A stretch of DNA of 64,000 bases from Bradyrhizobium sp. JYMT SZCCT0180 (GCF_018130165.1 NZ_JAFCLZ010000005.1:124001-188000); one strand, 5' to 3'; positions 47,119 to 57,025 are shown, numbered from the stretch's first letter. Notes: a model not told the origin generated them from the sequence alone. Numbers and translations are program-made.

Positions 47119-48630
47119 CTAACGCGCCGATCGAAGCGAGGTCAGCGTTGCCAGCATTTTCGCCCGGTCGGCCGAGTCCTGATATGCGCTGACCAGTGCG
47201 ATAGCGTCATCCAGCTCGGCCCCGGCGTCGCAGCCATGCCGCGCCAGCCATATCAGATTTGGGAGCTGCTCGCTGGTCCCCAGCCGTTGCAGCAGTTCGG
47301 AATAGGGCCGCGGTTCGTCGGTCGGCGCCGGACGGTAGATTTTTGCAAACTGGGCGTGCAACTCGCTCAGCGCATTCATGCACAAAGGCTGCGTCGCCTC
47401 GAGGTCGAGCCTGACGAGGAAGCGCTGCAGTTTCCAGCGGCTTTCCTCGTCATATTTGTCGCGCAGGATTTCGACGGCGTCGGCGGTGCGGCTGCTCACC
47501 TGGCGGGCGCCGGCCAGCGCCTGCGCCTGCAGACCCGCCTCATCGACAAACCTGAGCCATCCGCGCAAATGCGACTGCGCGTTCAACATCGAGAAGCGCT
47601 CCGGCCGCTCTCGCGCAGTTCGTCCCAGTTGTTTGGGGTCACGAAGCTCGGCCAAGCGGTGAACGTCATGGCTGGGATCGGTGTATGCCTTCGCCATGGT
47701 TTCCCACGCCTTCGATTCCGCATCGCAGGAACAGCCATATCCGATCAGCCAACTCATGGCGGCAAGCGCGCCGGATACCTGGTCGGAGATCGCGGCATAG
47801 GGTTGGGGTTTGGCGCTATTAAGCCCAAGCGGCCCAACCTGCTTGCCGAGCAGCGCGCGGGCTTTCGCGCACAGCGCCGGCGTCGGATCGAGATCGAAGA
47901 AGGCGAGATAGCGAAGCGGAAAGTCACCACGGTCAAGCATCGCCTCGGCCTGGGCCTGACGCTGATCGAGCTTGCGAATGTTGTCGAGCACCTTCTGTTG
48001 CTTGGTACCGTCACGCGTCTCGAGAAACGGCGTCCACTGCCACAGCGGCGCATCGGCCGCCATGCGGGCGAGATCGGCGTCGTATTTTTGCAACCGCGCG
48101 GCCTCCTGATCGTCCACCGCCTTGCGCATCTGCGACAGCGGCCAGATCGAGGCGCAAACCGCAACGATCATCGCCAGCAGGACACCGCCGACAATCCGAA
48201 TGGTGCCTGCGCGTAATCGCGCGGCCGACAGCGTGAATAGAGCCCACACAACGATCAGCGGCGGCACCAGCGCCGGAATAATGATGGGCCACGAAAACGG
48301 TGAAGCGAAAGGGCGCGCGAGCAAATCGGCAGCAAGCGCTGCCACGAGGCCCGAAGCCGGAACGATGACCAGCGCGGCAATTTTGGCGGCCCGGGGCGCT
48401 ACACCTCTGGCGCCGGCGAGAATCGTCAGGACCATCAGCAGCAGCCACAGCACGGTCATCTGGATCGCCGCATAGGCCTGCGCGAGGCCGTTGCCCGCCG
48501 CATCGCTCTGGCCAAGACTGGCCACGGTCACCAGCTGCAGGCCCCATAGCAGGAGAATGACGATGCCGAGGACGGCACCGGCGGCGATGGCACCGACGGG
48601 AGGCTTTGGCTGGGCTGGTGTGCTGTTCAT
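47119..48630 (-). CDS. Hypothetical membrane protein with large soluble domain
   Basis: 503 residues. Five N-terminal spans lie within residues 14-170 (GAIAAGAVLGIVILLLWGLQ, TVLWLLLMVLTILAGA, IAALVIVPASGLVAALAA, IIIPALVPPLIVVWALFTL, VGGVLLAMIVAVCASIWPL). The C-terminal 330 residues are helical and contain several Cys (ALCAKARALLG, GYGCSCDAES, HGCDAGAELDDAIA), suggesting a helical-repeat or disulfide-bearing domain. No family recognised. It lies upstream of the FAH gene on the same strand and may share its transcript. Confidence 0.7.
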   Translation of the reverse strand: MNSTPAQPKPPVGAIAAGAVLGIVILLLWGLQLVTVASLGQSDAAGNGLAQAYAAIQMTVLWLLLMVLTILAGARGVAPRAAKIAALVIVPASGLVAALAADLLARPFASPFSWPIIIPALVPPLIVVWALFTLSAARLRAGTIRIVGGVLLAMIVAVCASIWPLSQMRKAVDDQEAARLQKYDADLARMAADAPLWQWTPFLETRDGTKQQKVLDNIRKLDQRQAQAEAMLDRGDFPLRYLAFFDLDPTPALCAKARALLGKQVGPLGLNSAKPQPYAAISDQVSGALAAMSWLIGYGCSCDAESKAWETMAKAYTDPSHDVHRLAELRDPKQLGRTARERPERFSMLNAQSHLRGWLRFVDEAGLQAQALAGARQVSSRTADAVEILRDKYDEESRWKLQRFLVRLDLEATQPLCMNALSELHAQFAKIYRPAPTDEPRPYSELLQRLGTSEQLPNLIWLARHGCDAGAELDDAIALVSAYQDSADRAKMLATLTSLRSAR

Positions 48631-48657
48631 CGGCCCTGCCTAGCACGTGGATCACGC

Positions 48658-48813
48658 CGTCGTCCCGGCCTTGAGCCGGGACCCATAATCCCGGTCATCT
48701 GTTGTTGAAAAAAGGCCGTCGAGCAGCGTGCCTAATAACTACGGCCGCGGCGTATGGGTCCCCCGATGCGCAATTGCGCATCTGAGATCGCGCTTCGCTT
48801 GTCCGGGACGACG
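48658..48813. repeat. REP-like palindromic element, family B copy 3
   Basis: Begins CGTCGTCCCGGCCTTGAGCC, contains GGGACCCATAATCCC, GGCGTATGGGTCC and the internal palindrome ATGCGCAATTGCGCAT, and ends TGTCCGGGACGACG. It separates the alcohol dehydrogenase stop from the upstream region of the membrane protein gene. Confidence 0.85.
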
Positions 48814-48816
48814 GAA

Positions 48817-49899
48817 TCACCGCCACGGCTCCACGATGATCTTGGTGTGCCGCTCCGGATTCGCGAGATCCGCGAACGCCTGCGCGACGCCGTCGATACC
48901 GACGCTTGCGGTCACCAGTGAGGCCGCATCGACTTCGCCTTCCGCGATCAGGCGCAAGGAATAGGCGAATTCATCCGGCGTGTAGCCGAGCACATATTGG
49001 ACGTTGAGCTCCTTGAGGATGCCGAGCATCGGCTCGGAGCGGTCGGTCTCCATGCAGACGCCGACCACGACGATGCGCGCATCGCGCGGCGCGCCTTCGA
49101 ACACCTGCTGGATCACGCCGGGGATGCCGACGCATTCGAAGATCAACGCAGGCTTCAGCGCCGGCAACAGGGCCTGCAGCGGCGGCCGCGCGGCTTTTTC
49201 CTCCGGCGACATCGCGGCGTGCTCGGCCCAGGTCGTGTAAGGTTGGCTGCGCGCAGGGTCGACGACAATGTCAGCGCCGAGCTTTTCGGCCAGCGCCCGG
49301 CGCGCCGGCGAATAATCCGCCGCCACGATCGGGTGCAATCCCCTGATCTTGAGCGCGGCGATGACGGCAAGCCCGACCGGGCCGCAGCCGATCACCAGCG
49401 GCACTTCGCCTCCTTGGATATTGGCTTTGGCGACCGCGTGAACGCCGACCGCCAGCGGTTCGGTCAGCGCCGCATGCTCGGCCGCCAAGCCGTTCGGGAC
49501 TTCCAGCAGCAGTGCTTCGCTGAGCAGCATGCGCTCGGCATAGGCGCCGACATTGTCGTTGGAATAGCCGATGCCCTGCGGGCCTTCCGCGGTCAGCAGC
49601 GCCGGCAGCGAGCACACCCTGGTGCCGGCCTTGAGTTTTCGCGTGGTGCCCGGACCATAGTCGAGAATTTCGCAGCAGAATTCGTGGCCGAACACGACGT
49701 CACGGGAAAGGTCCATCGGCTTTCGGCCAGGAAAATGTTTTGCAAGTTCGACCATGCGGTGGGCGTGCTTGCGCGCGTGCAGATCGGAGCCGCAAATGCC
49801 GCAGGCCAGCGATTTGACCAGCACCATGCCGGGGCCCGGCTTGGGCTCCGGCATCTGGTCGACGACGATCTCACCGTTCCGGAAGATTGCAGCCCGCAT
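48817..49899 (-). CDS. Zinc-dependent alcohol dehydrogenase-family (MDR) oxidoreductase
   Basis: 360 residues, medium-chain dehydrogenase. Catalytic zinc ligands are suggested by GICGSDLHARKH and the GHEFCCEI motif; the Rossmann motif is VIGCGPVGLAVIAAL with an acidic residue after the second strand (AADYSPARR), favouring NAD. The four-Cys structural zinc lobe seen in classical members is missing; that part is replaced by CSLPALLTAEGPQGIGYSND. Substrate unknown. GAGAGAAC precedes the start. It is followed by a repeat and appears monocistronic. Confidence 0.87.
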   Translation of the reverse strand: MRAAIFRNGEIVVDQMPEPKPGPGMVLVKSLACGICGSDLHARKHAHRMVELAKHFPGRKPMDLSRDVVFGHEFCCEILDYGPGTTRKLKAGTRVCSLPALLTAEGPQGIGYSNDNVGAYAERMLLSEALLLEVPNGLAAEHAALTEPLAVGVHAVAKANIQGGEVPLVIGCGPVGLAVIAALKIRGLHPIVAADYSPARRALAEKLGADIVVDPARSQPYTTWAEHAAMSPEEKAARPPLQALLPALKPALIFECVGIPGVIQQVFEGAPRDARIVVVGVCMETDRSEPMLGILKELNVQYVLGYTPDEFAYSLRLIAEGEVDAASLVTASVGIDGVAQAFADLANPERHTKIIVEPWR

Positions 49900-49997
49900 C
49901 GGCGTTCTCTCCTGTTATTCGTTGTCTTTTCCTCTCCCACAGCTGGCTGCGGAAGGAAAGAACGAAAACAGGCGGCGGTTTACCCCGGAAGACGGCG

Positions 49998-52900
49998 TCA
50001 CCAAGTGTAACGGATGACGCCCTTGCCGGCATAGGAGCGGGTGATGTCGGAGAACTCGCCCTCGAAGGTAGCGGCGGCGGACCAGCCGTTCAGCCATTTC
50101 ATTTCGGCGGAGGCCGTGGTCAGCGCGGTGTTCGGCGCCTGCGCGGCGCCGCTGACCAGGAAGGTGGCGCCGGGCACCGACTGGAACAGCGCCGTGATGC
50201 TGCGATCGGTGTTGAAATTATGCGCCCAGGCGGCGCGGCCGCGCAGCGTGAGGACCGCGTTCTGCATCGCAAAGGAGCGGTCGAGCCGGACGCCGAGTTC
50301 GCTGCGCCCTGTCGTGACATCCTTGGCCGCATAGTTCAGCGCAAAGGCATTCGAACCCGACAGCACCTGTTCGGCATAGGCCGGCAATTGATAGGTGGTG
50401 AACTGGCCGGCGGCATAGGGCGTGATGCCCATCCATGGCGTGACGTAACGGTAACCGCCCTCGACGCGTCCGGACCAGGCATTGGCGTTGAACTCGGCGC
50501 GCAGGCGGTCGACACCGGCCACGGTGACGGTGCGATCGGTCGTCACATCCTGCCAGCCATAAACCGCCGCGGCGGTGACATAGGCCGCACCGACATTGTG
50601 GCGCACGAAAGCGCCGGCCTGGAACAGGTCCGACCGCCCGTAGCCCGAGCCATTGACGTTGAAATTGGTGCCGCCGCCGGCCAGGGCGAAGCCGACCAGC
50701 GTCGACGGCGAGATCCGGTAGTCCGCGCCGGCGGCGAGACCGAACGCGCGCACCGCGGCGTTGTTCGATCCGACATTGGCGTTGCCGTCGCTGTTGCTGC
50801 CGCCGCCAAAGGCCGAACCCCACACGCTCCAGCGCTGATCGAACAGATCGTTGCGCGCGACATCGGCCTTGGTCGGGAATTTGGCGAAGGCGTCGCGCGC
50901 AGTGCCCTGCCGCTTCGCCGCATAGGCGTATGAACCGCTCTCGTCAGTGAACGGCGTGGCGCTGCTGCCACCGACGCTCGCGCCACCACTGCGGCCGGCG
51001 ATGAAGGGATCGGTCAACAGGCCGAGGAAGATGTTCATCGCGTCGAAGGTCGACTGCTGCGATCCGGTCGCCAGCTCGCCCGAGATCTGCGTCAGGCCGG
51101 CGGATGTCAGGGAGCCGACCGCGACCGGAACGCCGCTGCCGGAATTAAAGGCATTCGTCAACGCGTTGGCGACGTTCTGCTGGTTCGGCGTGAGACCGCT
51201 CGTGAAGCTGAGCGCGAGATTGAGATACACATTGCTGGCGTCGTAGCTCAGGGTCGTCTTGAAGTTCGGCGCAACGTTGCCGACCACCGGGTTGAACGTG
51301 CCGTTGATGCCGCCGGCAGCGTTGAGGATGGTGTACTGCCTGGCGACGTAGTTTCCAGGCTCGAAGCTCACATTGACGGTGGCGCTGCCGAGCGTCGCGG
51401 TACCCGTTACGTTGGTGCGGTCGGCAGTGGTGGGTGAAACCTCGACCATGTAGCTCGCCGCTGCGGTGAAGACGAGACTGCCCGCCACGGTGAGGGTACC
51501 GATCGAATTGCCGGGCGCCAGCGCGCCGCCGTTGATGGTGGTGTTGCCGACGGTGCCGGTGCCGCCGAGCGTGCCGCCGGCGTTGACGGTCACGACGCCA
51601 TTGATGACGCCGTTGACCGAGAGCGTCCCTTCGAGGACGTTCCAGTCCTGCGAACCCGTTCCGGTCACGGTCCAGTTCGAACTGCCGATCTTGTTGAAGG
51701 TCGAGAAGCCGTCATATTGATTGCCGGGACCGATCAGGCTGAGATTGAACGTGTCCTTGCCGCTGCCGCCGAGCTGGAACGTGTCGGTGCCGGTGCCCAG
51801 CACCAGACCGTAGATGGCGCTGCCCGGGCCCAGGGTCAGAGTATTGCCGATGCCGCAGCCGCAGAATTCGATCGCGGCGAAACCCGTCGCGGCATTGATT
51901 GTGCCTGAGTTGAAGACGTTGCCAGGCCCGTTGACGAGAATCCCGGTACCGCCCACTCCGACATTAATTGTCCCGGTGTTGATAATCGTATTGCTGCCGA
52001 ACAGGCTGGTGATGTCGATGCCGGTAGCTACGCCATTTCCGACCGTGATCGTGCCGCTGTTGGTAACGGTGATGGAATCGCCCAGCACGATCATGCCGAC
52101 GGTATCATCGCCGCCGACGATGTGGCCGCTATTGGTGACCGTGCTCGAAAAGCCGTTGTACACCATGCCGGCGCTGGTGTTGCCGGTCGTCAACGTGCCG
52201 CTATTGGTGATCACGGCACGATCGCCCTGCACAAAAAGCGCCGGCGTATCGACGGTGGTGATCGACCCGGCATTGCTGACGGTCGCATCATTGCCCTGGG
52301 CGATGATGCCGGCGACACCGCTGCCGACATTGATGCGGGCTCCTGCCGAATTGGTAACCGTGTTGAAGTCGTTGATCGCAACGATGCCGCCCGCGAAACC
52401 GCCGCCCGACGCGCCGACCGTAACGCTGCCGTCGTTCGTCACCGCGCTGTTGCCGGCAACGAAGATTCCCGGACCATTGTCGACAACGGTGATGATGCCG
52501 GTCGCGGCGTTGGTGATCGTATTATTCACGCCCGCGAAGATGCCGGAGCCGAACGTTCCGACCGCCAGCGTGCCGGTGTTAGTGACGACATTGTTGTCGA
52601 AGACCGAGATCGCAACACCGCTCGCGCCTGCGGTGATGGTCCCGCTATTCTTTATGGTGTTGGCGTTGAGCGCGGCAATGCCGGTCCCGAGATCGCCGAC
52701 GTTCATGGAGCCGCTGTTGACGATGGTATTGAGATTGCCGGCGTTGATGCCGATCAGGCCGGCGGCGGGCGCCAGCGTACCGGCATTGGTGACAGTGTTG
52801 GAATCGTTGACCCCGATCGACGCCGTGCCATTGTCGTTGACGGTGGCTCCGGCAACCACGTTGACGGTGAGATTGTTGACGCCGGCGCCGGCCTCGAAAC

Positions 52901-53090
52901 CACCGGCCACGACGCCGCTGCAGGTGACCGTCTGACCGCTCGTCGCCGGGTCAGGCGCACACGCCGCGTTCGCTGATGTCGTCGAAAGGCCGAAGCCAAC
53001 GAGAAGCGCCGACAAGCCAACCAACAGCCCGGCCACGCGCTGCCGCAGCCGTTTCTCCACGCCCGATGCCGATCGAAAATGCACGCCCAA
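49998..53090 (-). CDS. Type V autotransporter with beta-helical passenger
   Basis: About 1030 residues; start TTG 53090 or GTG 53084 is uncertain. Signal peptide (LLVGLSALLVGFGLSTTSANA) is followed by a passenger of roughly 400 residues of short Asn/Gly/Thr-rich rungs (TVTNSGTITVGN type). A passenger-associated repeat follows (VNAGGTLGGTGTVGN, ALAPGNSIGTLTVAGSLVF). The last 280 residues form the autotransporter barrel (DQRWSVWGSAFGGG onward), ending in the outer membrane signature GKGVIRYTW with terminal aromatic. It should insert in the outer membrane and display or release the passenger. No adhesin or enzyme motif seen. Confidence 0.9.
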   Translation of the reverse strand: MGVHFRSASGVEKRLRQRVAGLLVGLSALLVGFGLSTTSANAACAPDPATSGQTVTCSGVVAGGFEAGAGVNNLTVNVVAGATVNDNGTASIGVNDSNTVTNAGTLAPAAGLIGINAGNLNTIVNSGSMNVGDLGTGIAALNANTIKNSGTITAGASGVAISVFDNNVVTNTGTLAVGTFGSGIFAGVNNTITNAATGIITVVDNGPGIFVAGNSAVTNDGSVTVGASGGGFAGGIVAINDFNTVTNSAGARINVGSGVAGIIAQGNDATVSNAGSITTVDTPALFVQGDRAVITNSGTLTTGNTSAGMVYNGFSSTVTNSGHIVGGDDTVGMIVLGDSITVTNSGTITVGNGVATGIDITSLFGSNTIINTGTINVGVGGTGILVNGPGNVFNSGTINAATGFAAIEFCGCGIGNTLTLGPGSAIYGLVLGTGTDTFQLGGSGKDTFNLSLIGPGNQYDGFSTFNKIGSSNWTVTGTGSQDWNVLEGTLSVNGVINGVVTVNAGGTLGGTGTVGNTTINGGALAPGNSIGTLTVAGSLVFTAAASYMVEVSPTTADRTNVTGTATLGSATVNVSFEPGNYVARQYTILNAAGGINGTFNPVVGNVAPNFKTTLSYDASNVYLNLALSFTSGLTPNQQNVANALTNAFNSGSGVPVAVGSLTSAGLTQISGELATGSQQSTFDAMNIFLGLLTDPFIAGRSGGASVGGSSATPFTDESGSYAYAAKRQGTARDAFAKFPTKADVARNDLFDQRWSVWGSAFGGGSNSDGNANVGSNNAAVRAFGLAAGADYRISPSTLVGFALAGGGTNFNVNGSGYGRSDLFQAGAFVRHNVGAAYVTAAAVYGWQDVTTDRTVTVAGVDRLRAEFNANAWSGRVEGGYRYVTPWMGITPYAAGQFTTYQLPAYAEQVLSGSNAFALNYAAKDVTTGRSELGVRLDRSFAMQNAVLTLRGRAAWAHNFNTDRSITALFQSVPGATFLVSGAAQAPNTALTTASAEMKWLNGWSAAATFEGEFSDITRSYAGKGVIRYTW

Positions 53091-53284
53091 ACCCCACTAC
53101 CCCCAGCGCTCTGCGGCACTGTCCGGGCACAACCTAGCATGGGGTTCCTCCGTACAATTACGGTTTGCCGGGAATCCCTTGTTCTGGCTTCGGAAAATGG
53201 GCGTTTCCGGACACACTGTGGTACCCGGGCAACGCTTGGGGCGCGGTCCTTCTCATTCAGCGCAAGATCGTCGGCCGGGACCGC

Positions 53285-54274
53285 TCAGGCGTTCGGCGAC
53301 GACTCGGCCGCGACCGTCAGCAGCTGCGAGCGGCGCACCCGTTCGCGATGCGCGGTGTAGAGACCGCTGGCGACGATGAAGCAGGCACCGGTCACGGTAT
53401 AGACGTCAGGCACCTCGCCGAAGATCAGGAAGCCGAGGATGCTGACCCAGAGCAATTGCGTGTAGGAGAACGGCGCCAGCACCGAGGCATCGGCGTAACG
53501 GAACGCCAGCACCACGATCCACTGTCCCGCGGTCGAGGCGACGCCGATGAAGATGCCGAAGGCGATGTCGTGCCAGCTCGGCGTCACCCAGACGAACGGC
53601 ACCAGTGCGCTGAGGATGCAGACGCCGGCGATCGACGAATAGGTCATCACCGTGATGGCGCGCTCGGTGCCGCTCATCATCCGCGTCATGATCAGCGTGC
53701 AGGCCCAGGCGAGCGCCGAGACCAGCGGAAAGAACGCGGCGGGGTGAAACGCTCCGGTGCCGGGACGCAGGATGATGATGACGCCGATCAGGCCGACGCC
53801 GGTCGCGATCCAGCGCCGCAGGCCGACCTTCTCGTTCAGGAACACGATCGACAGTGCGGTGACGAGCAGCGGCGCGACGAAGCCGGTGGCGGAGGCTTCC
53901 GCGATCGGCAGGTACCGCAGGCCGGAGATGAAGAACAGCGACGAGGCCAGCACCGTCACGCCGCGCATCAATTGCAGGCCGGGCCGCCTGGTCTGCAGCG
54001 CAAACAGCGGCGAGCCCGGCAGCATCGCCGGCATCATGATCATGGCGAACACCACGAAGCGGATCCACGCAATCTCGATCGAGGGCAGCGTCGCGGACAG
54101 ATATTTCGCCGTCACATCCGAGATGCCGAGGAATACCGTCGACGCCAGGATCAGCGCGATGCCCTTGAACGGACGATCGGCACGAGCGGGCGCTTTAGGG
54201 GTGGAGTACTTCTTCTCGGGCAACGGCAATGGCGCGCTGTCCAGCCTGGCGGCTGCGGCGGGGGGCGGTGTCAC
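53285..54274 (-). CDS. DMT-superfamily (EamA) transporter
   Basis: 329 residues from GTG 54274. Ten spans in two EamA halves: the first starts GIALILASTVFLGISDVTAK with later LLVTALSIVFLNEKVGLRRW, the second has AFFPLVSALAWACTLIMTRM and FSYTQLLWVSILGFLIFGEV. The extra N-terminal 35 residues are Pro/Ala-rich and cytoplasmic. This family exports metabolites or amino acids; the substrate is not deducible. It sits between the autotransporter and a palindromic repeat with no operon partner. Confidence 0.87.
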   Translation of the reverse strand: MTPPPAAAARLDSAPLPLPEKKYSTPKAPARADRPFKGIALILASTVFLGISDVTAKYLSATLPSIEIAWIRFVVFAMIMMPAMLPGSPLFALQTRRPGLQLMRGVTVLASSLFFISGLRYLPIAEASATGFVAPLLVTALSIVFLNEKVGLRRWIATGVGLIGVIIILRPGTGAFHPAAFFPLVSALAWACTLIMTRMMSGTERAITVMTYSSIAGVCILSALVPFVWVTPSWHDIAFGIFIGVASTAGQWIVVLAFRYADASVLAPFSYTQLLWVSILGFLIFGEVPDVYTVTGACFIVASGLYTAHRERVRRSQLLTVAAESSPNA

Positions 54275-54434
54275 GGCAATCTCGAAGGCAAAATGATCGA
54301 ATCGGGCGAGGCTCTAAAAAACGCCATTTGAGGGGGAACAACAAGGTCCGATAACGGGATGCGGATATGCGCTGAGGGCGCGATTGCAACACTTTGTTAA
54401 GAACCGTGCTGCGCTGAAGCTCCACTCTCCTCTT

Positions 54435-54522
54435 CGTCATGGCCGGGCTTGTCCCGGCCATCCACGTCTTCCTCTCTTATAGAGACAAGACGTGGATGCC
54501 CGGCACAAGGCCGGGCATGACG
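54435..54522. repeat. REP-like palindromic element, family C copy 2
   Basis: Arms CGTCATGGCCGGGCTTGTCC and AAGGCCGGGCATGACG, internal stem ATCCACGTCTT/AAGACGTGGAT. It is nearly identical to the 20934 copy except for the loop. Confidence 0.88.
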
Positions 54523-54541
54523 TAAAACTGAATCGCGTTCA

Positions 54542-55384
54542 CTACAGCATCGGCAGACCGCGCGGCTTCGGGCCACGCGGAAACGCGTTGTCGAGGGCTT
54601 CGATCTCGCTGGCGCTCAGCGTCAACTTCCCCGCCGCCGCATTATCCGCGGCATGCTCCGCGCTCGCGGCTTTCGGAATGGCAAACACCGCTGGTATGCG
54701 CGTCAGAAACGCGAGCGCGATCTGGCGCGCGGTGACGCGGCGCGCATCGGCAATCGCCTGCAACACCTGCCCTTCCCTGCTGTGCGGCGAGGGAAAATCA
54801 TTGTGACCGAACGGTGAATAGGCGACGACGGCAACGCCGTGCCGTTCGCACCACGGGATGACCGCATGCTCGATCGCGCGCTCCTGCAAATGATAGAGCA
54901 CCTGGTTGCAGGCGATCCTGCCCTCACCGGCGACCGCCAGCAGTTCGTTGAGATCGTCGGTGTCGAAATTGCTGACGCCCCATGAGCGGATTTTTCCGGC
55001 TGACATCAACTGATCGAACGCCGCCACGGTGTCTTCAAGCTCATGGGATCCGCGCCAGTGCAGCAGGTAGCAGTCGAGGTAATCGGTCTTCAGCCGCTTC
55101 AGCGATCGCTCGCAGGCCGCAATGGTGCCGCGACGCGACGCGTTGCTCGGCAACACCTTGGAGACGAGATAGAGATCCTCGCGCTCGCCGGCGGCCATCG
55201 CATCGGCGATCACGAGTTCGGCATCGCCATACATTTCAGCGGTGTCGACATGGGTCATGCCGAGCTCGATGCCGCGGCATAATGCTGCGACCGCGCTCTT
55301 GCGGTCGCCACGATCGATGTACCAGGTGCCCTGCCCGATGACGGACACTTCCGGGCCTTTGACGCCGAATTTTTTCTGCTTCAC
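54542..55384 (-). CDS. Aldo/keto reductase
   Basis: 280 residues from GTG 55384, chosen because the family start (KFGVKGPEVSVIGQGTWYID) begins there and the longer frame would overlap the LysR gene by 128 bp. NADPH-dependent TIM-barrel reductase. Catalytic tetrad readable as Asp and Tyr in HVDTAEMYGDAE, Lys in LVSKVLP and His in YLLHWRG. The cofactor region IPKAASAEHAADNAAA follows the family pattern. Substrate unknown. It starts 7 bp after the LysR stop on the same strand and is very likely co-transcribed with it. Confidence 0.9.
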   Translation of the reverse strand: MKQKKFGVKGPEVSVIGQGTWYIDRGDRKSAVAALCRGIELGMTHVDTAEMYGDAELVIADAMAAGEREDLYLVSKVLPSNASRRGTIAACERSLKRLKTDYLDCYLLHWRGSHELEDTVAAFDQLMSAGKIRSWGVSNFDTDDLNELLAVAGEGRIACNQVLYHLQERAIEHAVIPWCERHGVAVVAYSPFGHNDFPSPHSREGQVLQAIADARRVTARQIALAFLTRIPAVFAIPKAASAEHAADNAAAGKLTLSASEIEALDNAFPRGPKPRGLPML

Positions 55385-55391
55385 GATCGCC

Positions 55392-56021
55392 TCAACTTCT
55401 GATGTTGCCGACCAGACGAGGGCGGCGATGAACTTCGAGCGGGTTCTCGACCGGCAGCGCGCGCAGCCAATCGCGGAAGCTGACGATTTCGGGACAGTCA
55501 GCGGTGCCTTCAGGCGCAATCAGCCAGTCGCCCAAACCGGATCCCTCATCGACGCGGTCGCAGCGATAGCCTGGATGGTGGCCCAGGCCGCGGGCGATCA
55601 GCAGGTCGACTTTGCCCTCGACCAGCTCGTGCAGGCCGGCGGGCTGCAGGACCCGCAAGCCGATTTCCGCATTCGCGCTGCGAAACGCCGCCAACTCCAG
55701 CCGGCGCAGGTCGAAGCTGCCGTGGACCCCGAGCTGCAGCAGCACCGCGCCCGCCGGTTTCAATTGCGAGGTCGCGTCCGCAATGCGACGAAAGCCGTCC
55801 GATATTTCAGGCAGATAGGCTTGGCCGGCCGCGGTCAGGATGAGCTGTTTATGCAGCCGCTCGAACAGGCGTACGCCGAGGCGCGCCTCCAGCGCTTTCA
55901 CCTGCTGCCCCACGGCGGCAGGTGTCACATGCAGCTCGTGCGCAGCCAGTTTGAAGCTGAGATGTCGCGCGGCGGCTTCGAATGCGCGAAGCGCATTGAG
56001 TGGTGGAAGGGTGTAGGTCAT
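55392..56021 (-). CDS. LysR-family regulator with shortened effector domain
   Basis: 209 residues from ATG 56021, where the family N-terminus (LPPLNALRAFEAAARHLSFK) starts; the frame opens at 56138 but that part lacks family character. The winged-helix domain is intact (LAAHELHVTPAAVGQQVKAL, GVRLFERLHKQLILTAAGQA). After the linker only about 120 residues remain instead of about 200: the first lobe (VLLQLGVHGSFDLRRLELAA, DLLIARGLG) is present, and the sequence then jumps to a C-terminal-like SFRDWLRALPVE. The second lobe seems absent. It may still bind DNA but sense differently. It is divergent from the VOC gene and coupled to the reductase gene. Confidence 0.82.
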   Translation of the reverse strand: MTYTLPPLNALRAFEAAARHLSFKLAAHELHVTPAAVGQQVKALEARLGVRLFERLHKQLILTAAGQAYLPEISDGFRRIADATSQLKPAGAVLLQLGVHGSFDLRRLELAAFRSANAEIGLRVLQPAGLHELVEGKVDLLIARGLGHHPGYRCDRVDEGSGLGDWLIAPEGTADCPEIVSFRDWLRALPVENPLEVHRRPRLVGNIRS

Positions 56022-56149
56022 CGCGCTGCAGTTTGTCACTGATAGGCCCTGGCCTTGCAATAGATTTTCTAGTGCTTGAGCGAAGGAACTATGCTTTGCG
56101 CTGACCTGATGTCCCCGGTTACGGTCGCTTCGCAGCATCCGGAGATCCC

Positions 56150-57025
56150 ATGCCTCGCCGACTGGATCATCTCGTTATTTGCGTCCACAATCTGGCAAAG
56201 GCCGCGGTGGACTGGCAAACGCTCGGCTTTTCTCTGACGCCGACCGGCGTCCATCCCTTTGGAACCAGCAACCGTCTGGCGATGTTCGGGAATAATTTTC
56301 TGGAACTGCTTGGTGTCACCGATGCCGGGGCGGTGCCGCCAGCGGCGCCCGGCCACTTCAGCTTCGCCGCCCACAACCAGGATTTTCTTCGCACCGGTGA
56401 AGGGATGTCGATGCTGGCCTTGCACAGCACCGACTCCCATGCCGAAGCGGCGCGCTTCAACGCGGCCGATATCGGCGGCTATGCGCCGTTTGATTTTGGC
56501 CGTGACGCGGTGCTGCCGGGCGGAGGCACGGCCCGGGTCGGATTTTCGCTGGCGTTTGCCACTGATCCTGCGATGCCCGGGCTCGCCTTCTTCACCTGCC
56601 AGCAACGCCATCCGCCGGAACTGTTCTGGAAGGCCGAATACCAGCATCATCCCAACGGCGCCTTGCGCGTGATCGAGGTCGTGATGTCGGCGCCGGCGCC
56701 GGCGCAGCACCGTGCGTTCCTCGAGCGCCTCACGGAGGGTGCCGCCGAGCTCGCGCCCGGGCGGTTGACGATCGGCGAGCGCGGCGACCGGATCACCGTG
56801 CTCGGCCCGTCCGAGATGGCGCGCCGGTTGCCGAATTGCGCCGCCGATGGTTCGCCACGTTTTTGCGCACCGCGGCTGGCGGTCACCGATCTCGATGCGA
56901 CCGGGCGTGTCTTGAAGAATAACGGCGTCGCGTTCGAGGTCATCGGCAATGTGTTGCTGACTTCGCCCGCCGCATCGCATGGCCTGGCTCTCGAGTTCGT
57001 CGAACAGGAGACTGCCTATGGCTGA
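56150..57025 (+). CDS. VOC-superfamily (glyoxalase-like) protein
   Basis: 291 residues. It begins with the VOC module start RRLDHLVICVHNLAKAAVDW and continues through two beta-alpha-beta-beta-beta repeats: GTSNRLAMFGNNFLELLGVT in the first, LRVIEVVMSAPAPAQHRAFL in the second. This layout fits the Glyoxalase_3-type domain (PF13468-like). Possible metal ligands are H5 region and the Glu in FLELLG. Reaction unknown: dioxygenase, isomerase and lyase functions all occur in VOC. It overlaps the ATC-hydrolase-like gene by 8 bp and is divergent from the LysR gene, a layout that suggests LysR control. Confidence 0.78.
   Translation: MPRRLDHLVICVHNLAKAAVDWQTLGFSLTPTGVHPFGTSNRLAMFGNNFLELLGVTDAGAVPPAAPGHFSFAAHNQDFLRTGEGMSMLALHSTDSHAEAARFNAADIGGYAPFDFGRDAVLPGGGTARVGFSLAFATDPAMPGLAFFTCQQRHPPELFWKAEYQHHPNGALRVIEVVMSAPAPAQHRAFLERLTEGAAELAPGRLTIGERGDRITVLGPSEMARRLPNCAADGSPRFCAPRLAVTDLDATGRVLKNNGVAFEVIGNVLLTSPAASHGLALEFVEQETAYG

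Noticed and set aside
53091..53284. Gene in the gap between autotransporter and DMT transporter genes
   Set aside because: Short frames only, no ribosome site or codon bias.
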